Below are positions 38,266 through 52,966 of a stretch of 64,000 nt of DNA, piece by piece (positions within the stretch are counted from its first letter, which is position 1; the number at the start of each line of letters is the position of its first letter). Under the pieces are notes generated by a model. The model did not search any database. It worked only from the letters and a program-made list of their open reading frames with translations, and was not told where the DNA came from. Both the position numbers and the translations under genes were made by a program. This DNA comes from Elysia chlorotica (lineage: Eukaryota; Mollusca; Gastropoda; Plakobranchidae): NCBI GenBank assembly GCA_003991915.1, contig RQTK01000138.1, positions 406,768-470,767 of the forward strand, in the 5' to 3' direction.

Positions 38266-38271
38266 TTTATT
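38266..38271 (-). terminator. AATAAA poly(A) signal, candidate for the receptor gene
   Basis: TTTATT on the + strand, about 870 bases beyond the receptor stop codon at 39139. Other copies exist nearer and farther, so this is only a candidate. Confidence 0.2.
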
Positions 38272-39138
38272 TTTGTTTTGTTTTTACATGTATTGAAACT
38301 TACAGTAGTTCACGTTTGCTGGTATACGCTTAACAATTTTCTCCAAATAATTATGCCTCGATAGATGGCTTCAACCTATTGACGTTGTAGTTAACACAAA
38401 TTGTGAGCCCCAACTATTTGAATTTCAAGTCGTCAGAGAAATAATTATTGCAAAATCAGAAAGTTTCGACCTTATAAAACCCTACTTTAGACTAAAAAAT
38501 TTAAATCGCACATTGAAGCCTGACTGAAATTCGAATCAAACATAAAATAATAAAAAAAAAGATAAAAAAGGATTATAAAAATAAAATGATGGCTAGCCTA
38601 GATAACTCAAATCCTTTGGCACAATTCATACTAAGTTTTGTCGTATAGGATTCTTGAGAAAAGCAAAGACTCCTTAAACTTTTAAAGGGCGTGTGAAACG
38701 CCTATTGTGATTAAAAAATTGTAGTTTAAAAAGCTTTATCTAGTTTTGTGAAAAAAAAAATCAATGCAAACCTAATGATATTAGTTAATTAAATGAAATA
38801 AATATTTATCAGATTTACAAGTCGTTCTTGGCATCACACCACAATTTTATATTATCACCACAATGATTTTATAAGCACCCTGTACGCTTGCCCGGGGATA
38901 AGATTATCTTGTTATGGTGAAACTACATGAACAATAGTTTGATTACCAGAAGCAACTTTTGAATCTCTTGAGGATAAGAATCAAACATATCTTCTGTCTC
39001 AAAACCATGTGATTGACGAGGTATTCAATGGTGTGATTCAATCAATGAAATTAATCACCCAGTGTCTATTTCACGAGGTTTTCAAAACATAATGTTGATG
39101 AACATCTTAAAACTTTGAAGTAAAAGGTAAACTTGACG

Positions 39139-40133
39139 TCATTCCGCTGGAAATTCCACTTCCTTTGTTATTGGACTTAAAAGGAGAAGGAATATGGTAG
39201 TAAGTGAGGTAATAAGCACAAAAAGCCAGAAGAAAAATTTATCCAATACACGTGCAACTTCTTGCCATTCCAATACAGCGATTCTCTCGCCTTGTCCTTT
39301 ATCGAAGGTTTCAAGGACTGCTCTGAGGTAGTACAAAATTTGAGCCTCCATGTGGGTTTTGCGACCCTCTCCGCCATTGTTAGACTCAGTGGACGGCTGC
39401 TGACCCAGGCCAGAAAATTCGCCGGTCTCTCGGAAATCAGCGCACCAGTTGCAGTCCGGATTGGGGCTTAGCTGGTGCGGGGAGATGGGTGGCGGAGGTG
39501 GCGGCGGGCAGCACGATCGTGTGGGGCTGCTGGGAACCGAACATGCGGCCGGGGTGCGGTGCAGCGGAGCTGTGGACGTGGCGTCATCCGTCAGGAGCTG
39601 ACAACTTCGAGCGCTTCCACTGGTGAGGCGCGGAGTGCTGTTCTCATCCCCTCCATCACTATCCACGCCACATATATCACTGCTCTGATGGAATATACTC
39701 GCATTGTTTCTACCGTCGTCGTTGAGACGATGTCGATGCTGAATGCCGTTATTTTGACGGCTGATGAGATTTTTACTGCTGCCGCCACTGGAAGTGTATG
39801 TATCGACCTTGCTGGTGTCGCTGGAGCTGCTCATGCAGCACAAGGGTTTCCTCCCCCTGCTCACGCTGGCGATGCTGGAGTTGACAGTTTGCCTGGGGTT
39901 GCGACTGCTCCTCCCAGGACTCTTGGCGGTTGTGACGTAGCTGTGTCCCCGCCTGTCGACCGCTTTAATGTGCATCAGGCGCATGCGCAGAACGCGCGCC
40001 ACGAAGCAGCAGAAGCCTCGGACGCAGCCCGGCGGTCGCCGCATGCTGGTGCCTCGGTGGTGGCAGTTCAGGACAAACACAGACACGGCCACGGACAGCG
40101 CAGACATGGCCATGATCACGGTCAAGTAGATAC
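39139..40133 (-). CDS. nAChR exon E8: M3, cytoplasmic loop, M4, stop
   Basis: Acceptor CCATTTTTTCAG. Starts in Gly of the M3 segment ([20 protein letters not shown]), continues into a long Ser/Pro/His-rich loop with a run of seven prolines, then the amphipathic helix before M4 ([17 protein letters not shown]) and M4, ending KEVEFPAE and TGA. The loop is not conserved in sequence between subunits, so its content says little about subtype. Confidence 0.95.
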
Positions 40134-43100
40134 CTGAAAAAATGGTCGTAAACAAAATGAATGGATCAGTAAAACTTTTGCTGCGATTAGGCGAGCCTCA
40201 CCTTTTCAGGGACAAAACAGTGTACAAGGCATATTTTAAAAATTGTGTTAAAATAGGAAAGTCTCCTGATGTTTTATACAAAAAGAAAAGTGATGATTCA
40301 TACGCCCAATTGGTGAGTTTCTTTCACTTTCACTGGTGTAAATCGTAGCAATATACTTTATTTTGTCAGCGGGATAAAGCCAGTCACTATAAGTGGTAAT
40401 TTTTTATGAACTGGGATATATAGCCATTACTGGAACAAAAATTATGCTGTTCGTATTAAAACTTAACCCTGAAACTTGAGATTTTAACTGACGAGATGTA
40501 TTCGATGCATTATTTTACCAATGGCGTCGACGGATAAAGAACATAATATCAAATTCTTGTTCATCATGCGTTGAGCTTTAAACTAATCGTTTCCTAACCT
40601 TAATTTAATTGAGTAGTTAACCAGGTGACGAAATTTACGTTCCTTAAAAGTTGGACATTTTGAAAGGCTATAAAATTTGAACTCACTTGTGCATTTTCCA
40701 TTTAATTCAGTCTAACAACTTAAACAAAATTACACTCCATCTAACTTTACATAGAGTATGTCTTTCATTAACAAATGGAAAAATCATCAAACTTTTGTTG
40801 ATCTCTCGGGTAGTTGGAAAAAGATGTCCTCTAGATCCGTTGTGGGTCCATTATCCAATAGAGTGCCATGTTTTATACTTTTTATAGTGCTGACATTGGA
40901 CGTTAAAGCAACAAACTGAACTTAACTCAACGTCCCACATCTAGAGAAGCTTATAAGACGCGAAACTTAATATCAGAGCTGACGAGATAGTGTGGGTTGG
41001 GCTGGTTGTTCAAAGTTCAACATCAGCACTATATAGGCTATATTTGTGGACGGGTCACAAGATTCAGATTTGACAATTTTACGTGCTGCCACACAGAGAT
41101 AGGGCGGAGGTACCTATATTGACGTCTCCGCTGATCACTTGTGCACATACTGTACTCAAACTGACCCAACCAGTGGGAACGAGATCAGACTCATGATTTT
41201 TAACCGCTCTGAGACCTCTAGTAGAACATTGGCTTCCGACACAGGAGGTCCGTGGATTGACATCCGCTCTGGCGTGTTCATACCGAGCTGGTTGGATCGG
41301 TTGGGTCGGTTTCAGTTTAGTGTGACCAGCCAAGACAGAGTCATGGTATCCCCGCACTGTTTCTGTGTTGCACTACACAAATTTGTCAAACGTCAGTTTA
41401 CATAATGGTAAATTGGGCAGAGGAAGGTAGTCTTGGCGCCCTCTTGTCTTGAGAGCCTAGATAATGACGTTGAACTTTGATACACCAAAACAGAAACAAA
41501 GATTAATTCGGCATTCTAAAATTGGAGGCAATACAACAAACAAAAAAGAAAACAAAAGACTGTCCTGGACTGTACCCACATACGGTATGGCATTTGTCTC
41601 CAGATCGGGTGGTCCGCGGTTCGAATCCCACGATCGGCAGATTAATTTGTCCGATTTCGTCCCCTGTACCTGGTTGGGTCGATGTCAGTATAATGTGGCC
41701 GGCTGAGACATGGTATCCCCGTCCTGTGTCGCGTGTGGCAGCACATACAATTGCCAGACGTCAGTCTTGAAAAGCGTCCACAATATAGCTTATATAGTGC
41801 TGACGTTGGACGTTAAACCAACTCAACTCAACTCAGCTCAACCCACCTATGAGCGGGATGTACTCCGAGGTGGGCGGCATGTTCTCCGCCACGAGCAGCA
41901 TGAAGACGGAGAAGGCGAGCAGCACCGTGAGGCCCAGGGTGACCTTCTCGCCCGACTCGGGCGGCAGCAGGAAGCCTGTCAGCGACAGACTCGACAGCAT
42001 CATGCACGGGATGATCACGTTCAGGAAGTAGTAGAGCACTCGACGCCGGATCTGCTCAGAGAGAGGGGGGTAGAGATACTTATTAGAGTTAGATAAACAC
42101 ATCATTATTTTGATAGATGGAGAGCTAGTTAGCTGGAGAGAGGGGAACGGGGAGAGTGAGTGGGAGATGGAGAGAGATTATATATATATATATATATACG
42201 GCTGAGAAGTTACAACCTGCCCTGTTTATCGGTGAAAACCTAGTAAGCATTTCATTAATCTTAGTTTTTCTTAGTTCGGAGACTCTCTTGGTATTCATTC
42301 CCCTTTTTCAATGTAACAAAATGGTTAGTATGCCTAGGGCCCGATTTTAAAAATTCCCTTTTCTCAATAAGTTTGCATTCGTCTTATATTAAATTGCAGC
42401 TCTCTATCTACCTTGATTGTATCGCCTTAAGAGCCGCCATAGTGCTCTTTCTATGATGTAGCTGTGAATTTAACTTTCTAGCTACTTGTAAATTACGCAC
42501 TTTTTAAACCTGATTGCACTCTCGTTTTCACAGTAGTCGAATGGAGCCATAAAGTAATATTTGATCAGTTTTCTTCACTATCAAACAGTTGATAAACTCT
42601 CTTATTTGTGTCTAAACTCTCTCTACCTTTTTCAGATTGTAGAGATGATCTTTAAAGAATGATATCTAAATACCATGATATAAAACATGACACATATGCA
42701 CAATTTAAATACATGTACAATGATATTAAACGTCACATCTATGTACCATAATTATACATACCATGATATAACACGTGGCATCTGTGTAGCCTCTAAATAC
42801 CATGATATCAAAGTTGACATCAGTTTATATGTACGTAAGTTTTACGCTTACCCTTACTCATAACATAATATAAAAGGTGGCATCTATGGACCATCTACAC
42901 GCCATGATATACAGAGTGTCATCTATGTACCATCTACATACCCTGATATAAAACGCGCCATATATGTACCATCTAACACATGCGCGCCATCTACATACCA
43001 TGATATGACACGTGGGATTTATGTACCACCTACATACAAGTAATATAAATCGTGTCATCTATATACGCAAGGTCTACACTCAGCCTTACTCATACCATGA

Positions 43101-46100
43101 TATAAAAGGTGACATTAATGTACCATCTTCATACCTTAATATCTATGTACTAGCTCCATACCATGATATAGTATGTGACATCTATATGCCATCTACATTT
43201 ACAGTATACACGACGTGACATATATGTACCATCATTATACTATGATATAAAACGTGACATCTCCGTACCATATACATTAATTTGTCATGATATAAAACGT
43301 GACATCTATGTACCATCTAGATACCGTGACATAAAACGTGACATCTATGTGTCATCCACGTACCATGATATAAAACGTGACATCTATGTGTCATCCACGT
43401 ACCATGATATAAAACGTGACATATATGTGCCAACTACATACCATGATATAAAACGTGACAACTATGTACCATCTGCATACCATGATATAAAACGTGACAT
43501 CTATATGCCATCTACATACCATGATATAAAACGTGACATCTATATGCCATCTACATACCATGATATAAAACGTGACATCTATATGCCATCTACATACCAA
43601 GATATAAAACGTGACATCTATGTACGGCTGGGGACAGCATGTGTAGTATTTGACCCTCCGAATGACCTTGGTTCCCAGCAGCTCCCACTCGCCATTGTCC
43701 ACGTAATTGCTCAGGTCCACGTTGTCCGAGCGGTTTGTCACGTCCACCTGTACAGGCCAAAAAAAAAAAGAAATGAAACGTTAAAGAGACTGGAGCAGCT
43801 AAAAATAACTAGCTAGTTTTAGCCACATTGAAGGAGAAGTGAATTTAAAAGAGACCGCTACAGTGGGTTGATCAATTTTAAACCTCCATTGACATCCAGA
43901 AATGTCAAATGTACAAAACACAGTGCTTGCTTATTTTTGTTAATAGATCATTAAGAACATTAATACAAATTCGCAGATTCATCCCAAATCCAATGCCTTA
44001 GTAGATAGTAATTAAACCAACGTCTGCTTTTAACACAGAGAAATGCTAACAAAGTTTGCTGTCACATATTGATAGTATTTTATAGTCTAGATTTGCATAA
44101 TCAGGCGCAGACAGCCCGCATGGTCGAATCACACCACATATATTCTGATTAAGAAATGTCTCCAAAACTATTCCTTGTACAAAAAAGGAGAATCTGCGAC
44201 CAGGCTTTTGAAAATGAAAGATAGCAATGCAGTACACAAATATTACACTTTCTGTGGGAAGTTCCAAAGAGTAATGAAGAACGCCTCTGCAATTTAAAAA
44301 GATACACTGAATACAATACACTGTGTACGATTTTTTTTGTTGCATTTCCAAGAGTAATGACTCACAAAACAATTCAAAATCAGGATTCAATGTGAACTTT
44401 AACAGAGAAAGAAAGTGAAACCATGAAAATAATTATTTTTCGCGTTCTTTCCTGGAGATATTATACGTTAAATTACGAGGGTAACATTAGACGGCAAATC
44501 ATCACCCGGTTTAATTTAATTCTTAAAACATGAAAAGACAATAATACATCGAGGAGGGGGAGATAGCTCTGTGTCGCCTAAAATTATCAGAGGTTAACGT
44601 TGGAAGCCTGGTTAATGAACCTGAATGTCAAAAAAGGAAACAAACAAAGAAAACATTGATTCATTCAGCATTCTAGAATTAACCCATGCGACAAAAGTCT
44701 GTTTTCAGATTCTCTTCTCTATTAACATTTATCAAATATATGAAGTTGAATTTAAACAGCTAAATTCATAAGAGACATTTATGTACAATTAGAGATTTCC
44801 ATAGAAAATCATTATCATGAGCACAAACTATTATGTTGCTGAATATGATTATAGATATTTTTCAAGTAGACTAAAAAACAAAACAAACAAAAAACTGAAG
44901 CAAACTAAAGCGAATTGTATGATAGAGAAAATAAAAAAATGTAAGATAATAATAAACATAGTAAGTATAGCTACAGCTTTATAGAAAATTATGCACATTG
45001 CATGAGCGATAATTACTATCAATAGAGAGAATCAGATAGAGAAAGAAAAGAGAGTGAAAAAAACACCAAACTCTAATTGTTGGATTAAAATGAATGGGCC
45101 TGTATCTAGATCAAGTAAACACTCAAGAGCATTCACCCTTCCCATCTTATAATTTTGTTGCCGAATTTAAACTGATAACAACTATCACTATGAACGGAAT
45201 CTCTCCCTCTGTAAACATATTTATCCCCCTCATTACACGCTGTGCAAAATGTGCAGACCTGCGGCGATGTCTAGATCTAGGTCGGAGTCATTATAGTAGG
45301 GCTCGCGAAGAGTGCATGTGATTGACACAGGGGGAATTAACTACCGTGTAGATTGAGCGCTGAAGTAAAGCACTGCTCTGATGGATTGGCTGAAACTGGG
45401 TTCTGGTCGGACCGGTCACTTCTGTTGGTAGATACATTGATAAATAGCAACGCTCATAGTCAGTCTCAAGGTGGACCTCATTTACCTCAACCTTACATAG
45501 CGGGCTCCGATAGCTCACATTACGATTCAGCTTTGAGTCTTCCCTCAATATTTTTAATACAACCAGAAAAAAGAATGATTATTTTATAGGAGATACACAA
45601 TGTTTCCGACAAAAGACTAAAAATTTTGTTGGAAATATATTGGACATAGAATTAATTGAAATTAACACACGCTGTAACTGATCCATGTCAAAAACTAGAA
45701 ATAAAATAGGCCTCATAAATAGACCTCATCATACCTATTAGATTAATGTACATCAGTCTATTTTCCCACAACATCAACACCAAACCATATCATGTTACAT
45801 AATCATAACCATGCATTATTGTGCTTATTTTGGCTTTGATCAAATCATAAAATTGAGAAGTTTTACAGACATTTTTTAGTTGATGGTCGTGGCAGCCGCA
45901 CCAATATATACTTGATCATCGAAATCCAATCTTTACCGACGAGTCGAACATGTTTATAAGGTAATTTGACCACACATAATATATAGGCAAGTCATCTCTT
46001 TTTGAGTGCTCTACAACATTGCAATCATTATATGTTGTCCCAATACATTAATTATAGTTTCACAACTAAGGTGTGAACAACACAAACTTAATAGTACAAC

Positions 46101-46568
46101 CCAAATACTGATTTGTCCACAAGACTACATGGTTGGTCTTTAACTTATTCATCATCAATATTCCAGCGGTTTCTGGGGGAATAGAGCTAATCGTTTATCC
46201 CATGGGAATTTCGGATAAGGTGCCAAAAGCGTGAAACAACCGCTAAAATATCTTGGGATCTACATTGAGTAATCTTTGGTCTATGTATTCCGTGGATGAT
46301 CTGTTACCTACAATTTTGGGAAGAGAAATAACGTATTTTTCTTATTTTTTTTTCTTCCACTTTTAAAGAAAGGTGCCAACTTCTGTTATAAAGCGATGGA
46401 ACATCTATATACCTATCTACATTTTCTTTCTCCAGATATGGTGAATTTCTTAGAGAATATGTATCGATTAATACCTTTACCACACACAAATTTGAACTAT
46501 ACTTCTTAAAAGTCTTTGGATATGGATCTATAAAACACCCAACATTTTTAAAAGAAAGAAAAACGACG

Positions 46569-46601
<33 letters not shown>

Positions 46602-48463
46602 CCAACAACAACAAAAACAACAACAACAACAACAACAACAAAAACACAAAAAACACAATAAAAACAACCGACACTCAATTAACATAATTATGATACTAAT
46701 GATGTGATTAGACATATTTCATTAGCATACGGCGGCGAATTCTGCAAAGAACCCCCCCCCCCCCCCGCCCCGCTCACACACACACTTTTCCTTCTCAATT
46801 ACAACCCCAAACGAACAGAGATGATGTGAAATCAATAATTAGAAAATATTATTCTTCCCCATCACTGCAACAATAGAAAGTGCCTAAACCTGTGTCCACT
46901 ACAAAAAGATTTACGGGAGATAATCAACTGATGTATGAGGGAACTGGCTGTTAGGAGGTACCCTATAATTATGAATACTTGTGTGGATCTTTTTTTAATT
47001 TATTCACACATGTTTTTCCGTGATTCTATAATATATCTCGAATTGAATATTGAAACATAATCATAGTGTAATTTAAGAACTTTATGCTAACTTTCCTAAC
47101 CCCAACGCATCCATTCTTCTCCATACACACCATGGTGCCATATTTAAGAATATGTGCGAACTCAACACTCTATGAGGTACATGTACAGTTAAAAAAGCCT
47201 TTTATAGAAGACTAAAGAAAAAACTACAAAACACAAAACAAAACAAAACAAGCCCCTCACCAAAACAAAAGACAACAAAGAACAAAACGTACAAAACTCA
47301 TTTTTACATTGATGTTTCATTGCAATTCAATATTTTATTTCTAATGAATCATCTCGACCGCTTACCATATTTATTATCATTAAATTCATTTTAACCACAG
47401 TAAATTTTCAATCTTAGGGAAACCATTAATTGGGACAAGAGAAATCTTTTTAATTATCGTTTTATTAGTAAAAAAAAAGTGATGAGTTAAGTGAACCTCA
47501 AAGGAGTACGATGCCATCAACAGAACGGATGGGACGAGTGCTTAGGAGTTGTAATTACAAACGTAACATAAGACTAATGGTGCATTTTGGTATTAAAAGG
47601 TATATTAGTCGGACGTATAGACATGGGGGTGTTCTGGAGACAAAATCTTAATTTTCGATATGCACTACCAAACAAAATCAACGATCGAAGATCTTGAGAT
47701 CAGATTATGATTCCATAGTGGTTGGGCAATTAGTTTGAAGAGCTGCATTGTCATATAGCCGTTACCGTACTGACGTACCGTAAAAACAAACTTACTCATT
47801 CACTCCTTTGGCAAAATATTATCTGGTTTCGTAAATATAGCGGGCTAGAGACGTAGACCCCCGCCTAAAATCTAAACTTAGTCCTACAACCGTTGTTGTT
47901 GAAATTGTATAAAAATGATGAGATTGGATACTTTTAGCAATGAAACCTTGTTAACGAGCTGTATCATTTATAGACGAGTGAAATTTGTTCCACACCATTA
48001 TTTTTATTCTTTTGTGTCCATGCTCGTTTTCTCCCTTCATAATTAATAGTTGAACTCCGCAGTCGTTCCGATATTTTCTTGTCGAGTTGCCTTTAAAACC
48101 TGGTGAGAGTAACTTATTGTTGCGCTAGCTTTTTATAGCAAAATTATTTGAAAGCTTTACTTTTTGTTGATAACATATCAGACTTGGTTTCCTTCCCGAG
48201 TAGCATAATGACTTTAGAAATCGATGATCAGGAACTTCAACCAAATAAATTAATATTCAGTATTGACGGGAACCACACACCCTCTCAAAAAAAGAAAGAA
48301 GGAAAAAAAGAATAGTAGAGTAACTGTTGCTCCAAAGAGTCTTTTTAAAGTCAACATTATGTAAGAATTTATTTTTTAAGGAACATAGTGCTATTTTAAA
48401 AGGCTATCTTTCATGGATAGAAACACCAAGCTTGCAGCTTTAAAACTTACAGATAATATTTAT

Positions 48464-48533
<70 letters not shown>

Positions 48534-50859
48534 TTTGAGCTAAAATTCTTTATGAGAGACTGTCTTTACCAGCGGAACACTGAGTAAATAACACTGTCGG
48601 TGGTCTGTTAGTCCTGAACATGGCTCCCAGCTCTTCGGTTTCGCCCAACACAAAGATGCAGAGTCTCAGGGTCATTGATTTTTGCTTCTGTTTTAAATAT
48701 GGTCGAGAGAGAGAGAGAGAGAACTTTGAGCTAAAATTCTTTATGAGAGACTGTCTTTACCAGCGGAACACTGAGTAAATAACACTGTCGGTGGTCTGTT
48801 AGTCCTGAACATGGCTCCCAGCTCTTCGGTTTCGCCCAACACAAAGATGCAGAGTCTCAGGGTCATTGATTTTTGCTTCTGTTTTAAATATGGCCCTGCT
48901 GAGGTTAACTTAGGAGTTCGCGCCATTTTAACCTGGAATAACACTGATCTTCATGCCATTTTTCCTAATCTCATAAAGAATCAGTGCTTTCTCCGCATTA
49001 ATATATTACACCATGTCAAATAAATACTTAAGTCATGACATAGGCTGGAATATTTATGTTCCCACACACTTTTCTAAAAATTCTAGTTCTAGATTTCTTT
49101 GAAACATTTATTTTTTGTTTTAGAAAAGCTCATAATGCTTCCACAGTTCGTTAGAAAATAAAGATGAAAATAAAATAACAGACTGTATAATTTCATTTCT
49201 TTTTGTAGCAAGATTTAAACGTTTATGCGAAATGACAAAAAATAGAAACTTAACATTGTGGTAAATATTTAGCGTTAAAAAAATATCTAGTTAAAAAGAA
49301 AAAGACACAATACTAAAATGCTTTTTTTAAAATTTTCTTTTATCATAATTAGAGAAATAAAAAAGAATGAATGCTGTCTATGGAAAAGGAACAGAAAAAT
49401 CTTAGACTAAGAAAAACAGCTAGCTCTCAGACAGAGACATTAGTGAAATTGTTAAATTATTCATCTCCTCACGTTGACAAACCGTGACAAAAATAACATT
49501 TGAATGTCAAACCAGAAAAAAGATAACACATTCTAAACCAGCCGGGATCAATGTTAAATGTATTTCATTTTTTTGGACTTTCCACCGTCTGTTGACACAA
49601 GCCCAGAAAATTATACCTCGCTCGTTCACTTTAAATGAATGCGAGATTTTTGATGGCGCGTCCAGGCGATTTGTACAAAGTCTGTGTTCCAAATACCACC
49701 TTAATGAGTATCGGGGAACAATAACGAAAGAAAAGAATAAGCAACATTGTTGGTCAAAACCAATACTATTTTGTTAACCTCTACAGAATAAAAGATGTTA
49801 TTAACTATCTAAATTATTTCCGCTTAATTTTTGTGTGTGTATTTCATTGACATGAAATCATACATAATGATATACGAAACCTGTCGAAACACCTAAGAAA
49901 ATATACAAAAACAAAGAAACAAATAAAAACAACAGAAAACACTAAACAACGAGAAACCCAATAGCAAAGCTACATAAACAAAAGTCCAACAAAATAACAA
50001 TAACAAAAAAAAAAAAAAATAACAACAACAGAAAATACTAAAAAACGAGAAACCCAATAGCAAAGATACAAAAAACAAAATTCCAACAAAATAACAATAA
50101 CAAAAAAAAAAAAAAAACAAAAAAAAAACGCCAAATCACCCGCACCCTCCCTCCACAATAATATAAAATTCACATAGGAAAAAACCATCAACCCCCTCCC
50201 CCCCCAAAAACAAACAAACAACAGCAAACAAACAAAAAAACAACAACAACAACCAAAAAGGCACTTCTCCCAAAGAAAAAAAAGTGTTCGCATTGAATTG
50301 CTGAGATTCCTGGAATCTTAAGAAAACAGCAACCACAAGGGACGTAACGATGTTATGTGGCGTAGCCCGACTCCGCTGGGATCAGCACTGAATTCACGTC
50401 TCGCAATTTCAATGAACGATGCAACCACCGGGAAACTTTGCCCTACAACAATAATCAGGGCGACGGGAAGAGGAAGGTCTGATTGATACGGTCAAAAATT
50501 GGACCCGGGGGTAACGACACGACAGCAATGTGATTCGGGTAAAAAGATCATATACTCTGTGGACGGTCAAACATTGGTGATATATCGTAGAATAATAACA
50601 TTGGTCTTTATGACTGCTAAAAGTGTTTTGTGGACGTTTTCCCCGCAAGTCCAAAGGAAAGATCACTAAGGGAAAGCGATTTTTTTGTATTTAAAAAATA
50701 ATTCTATTTCTTAATACTTTTGAGAAGAATTAGATCTAAAAGACATTTTCAGACCTAGTCTACTATCGTTTACCAACAACAAATTTTAACCGTATAATCT
50801 GAACATAACCCACTTTCATTTTTTCCTTTGGAGGCGTCGGTCTAGTAATAGTAGTAGTT

Positions 50860-50919
<60 letters not shown>

Positions 50920-50965
50920 TTCGTAGTAGTAGTTGTAGTAGTTGTAGTAGTAGTAGTAATAGTAA

Positions 50966-51014
<49 letters not shown>

Positions 51015-52916
51015 TCATCATCATCATCATCATCAAGCAGTAGTAGTAGTAGTAGTAGCTCATAATGAAAGAGCACGCGGGTACTTATCAAGAGTCTGCG
51101 TTTAATGCCCCCTGCGTTATACAGGAGGCCCTTAACCTTTTCAAAACGTTGCGCTAGCACTCTTTTCCCCCTCAGGACGTGGTTATATTAAACCTGAAAT
51201 TCCCCGGTGACGTGGTAACTAAAAGACATAAACAAAGTTATTGTAACATATTACGAAGAAGCAGTGTTTTGCCGAACTCGATATACGCAAAAGCCCCAAG
51301 AAGGTCACCCCGTTCCCTTCAGACTGGACCGGTTTCCGTATCGAAGGCCTTTCCGTGTACATGTAGCTGCACACACTGGGACACATCCATGTTTCGGCGT
51401 TTATGATTTACTAAAGAACTTAGGACACGTTAAACACAGAGTGGGGGAGATATCCCCGCTCGCAGGATAACTAAGGTAATATTCATGTGTAATAAAAAGA
51501 GATACAAGAGATTCCGTCTTTTCTGTTTTTCAAAAACGCGACGATGAAAAGATAAAATAAGATAAAACACACCTCTGTCAATATTTTGTTCCATTCAGAA
51601 GATATTCGAATTGTACACGTTGTGGAAAGCAAATAATTGAAAATGGTTAGACAATTTAAGAAGAAAAAATAACGAAAAGACACCCCAAAACAAAAGAAAA
51701 TCAAACAAAATACATAAAAAAACAACAACAACACACACACACAAAACAAAAACAGTTCTACAAAACAACAGAAAACATTTTATTTATGACTAGTGGCAAT
51801 TTTAATAGTAATATCAAACATAAAGTTTAACTATAAGCAAAGAAAATAAAAAAAAACAAGTACAAAAATCTAACAAACCCCCAAAACATCATCAAATAAA
51901 ACAAAACAAAAACAAAACACTTTTAAAACATAGGCCGACTTTCGACTTTAGGAAAACAAAAACAATCTCGTTTACAAAACTCCCACTACTCTCCTCACCC
52001 TACACACACACACTTCACAGACACTGACACACACACACACACTATACACCTACACATTCAAAACACTACCCAATATCCCTACCCCTTGTTCTAAGCTGTG
52101 TGAAATGACGTGAGCGGTTGGCTTTAGATCTAGGTGGAATTCAGCGACCGTTTCGTATGTACCCCACAAAAAAGTACGTAAAACAGAAATTCAAGCATCG
52201 GAAACGATTAAAATTTATGAAAATAAAAATACAAATATCTGTATTGTTAAATTTATTTCCACTCTGCAATAGCATTAACGATTAAGATTTCAAAATGGTA
52301 CAACTAGAACATGACGAAAAGCCAATAAAATAATGTAAACGATCTATACTCAGTTTATTGAACTAAAAAAGCATACCTACCAAAAAAAAAAGTTTCTTAG
52401 ACTTTCTCGATAGCAACGGCTAGAATCGGCTGTATTTCCTCCCTGGTCATTAGGGGCGACAAGCACTGGGTGTGATTCTGTCAGGACTGGTATAGTGGTA
52501 CGGCACCAATTTTAGATCGACCCAATCTCAGATGGTTATCCGGTCTGATGGAAATGCCATGCGATCTTAAGCTTTCCTCGCGTCACCCTCTGCAATTAAA
52601 GGCTCAGTAAAAACTCGCAGACGTTTTAAAACCCCGGCACGAGAATAATAGGGGTGATTTTCGCATTGTCTGACATACTAGCCTGTGATGTTCGAGTTTC
52701 CGATGGCAAAGGAGTTGAGAACTACACTTTCGACTCTACAATCTGCACAAGTTTTGGAAATAGTAAAAGATCCCTGTTTTGTGGAATAATAATTATGGTA
52801 GGGACACAAGCAAATGGTTTACATCTACGTTCCGAAAGTTGTAAACTAACATAAATGTAATCTATGACGGAGCAAAAAATCCCAAAACAAAACAACAACA
52901 AAAACAAAACAACAGC

Positions 52917-52966
<50 letters not shown>

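Noticed and set aside
39475..40137. 220-codon + strand frame
   Set aside because: Antisense shadow of receptor exon E8, which is GC-rich; the - strand has the clear M3, loop and M4 reading.
42660..43597. CRISPR array
   Set aside because: The repeats are head-to-tail units without unique spacers of constant length, and this is animal nuclear DNA.
43175..43816. 213-codon + strand frame with a 13-residue repeat ([13 protein letters not shown] type)
   Set aside because: It is the antisense of the E6 exon plus its 39-bp minisatellite. The repeat stays open simply because 39 is a multiple of three.
50816..51160. Poly-Leu, poly-Tyr and poly-Val frames
   Set aside because: Products of the (TAG)n microsatellite in different phases.
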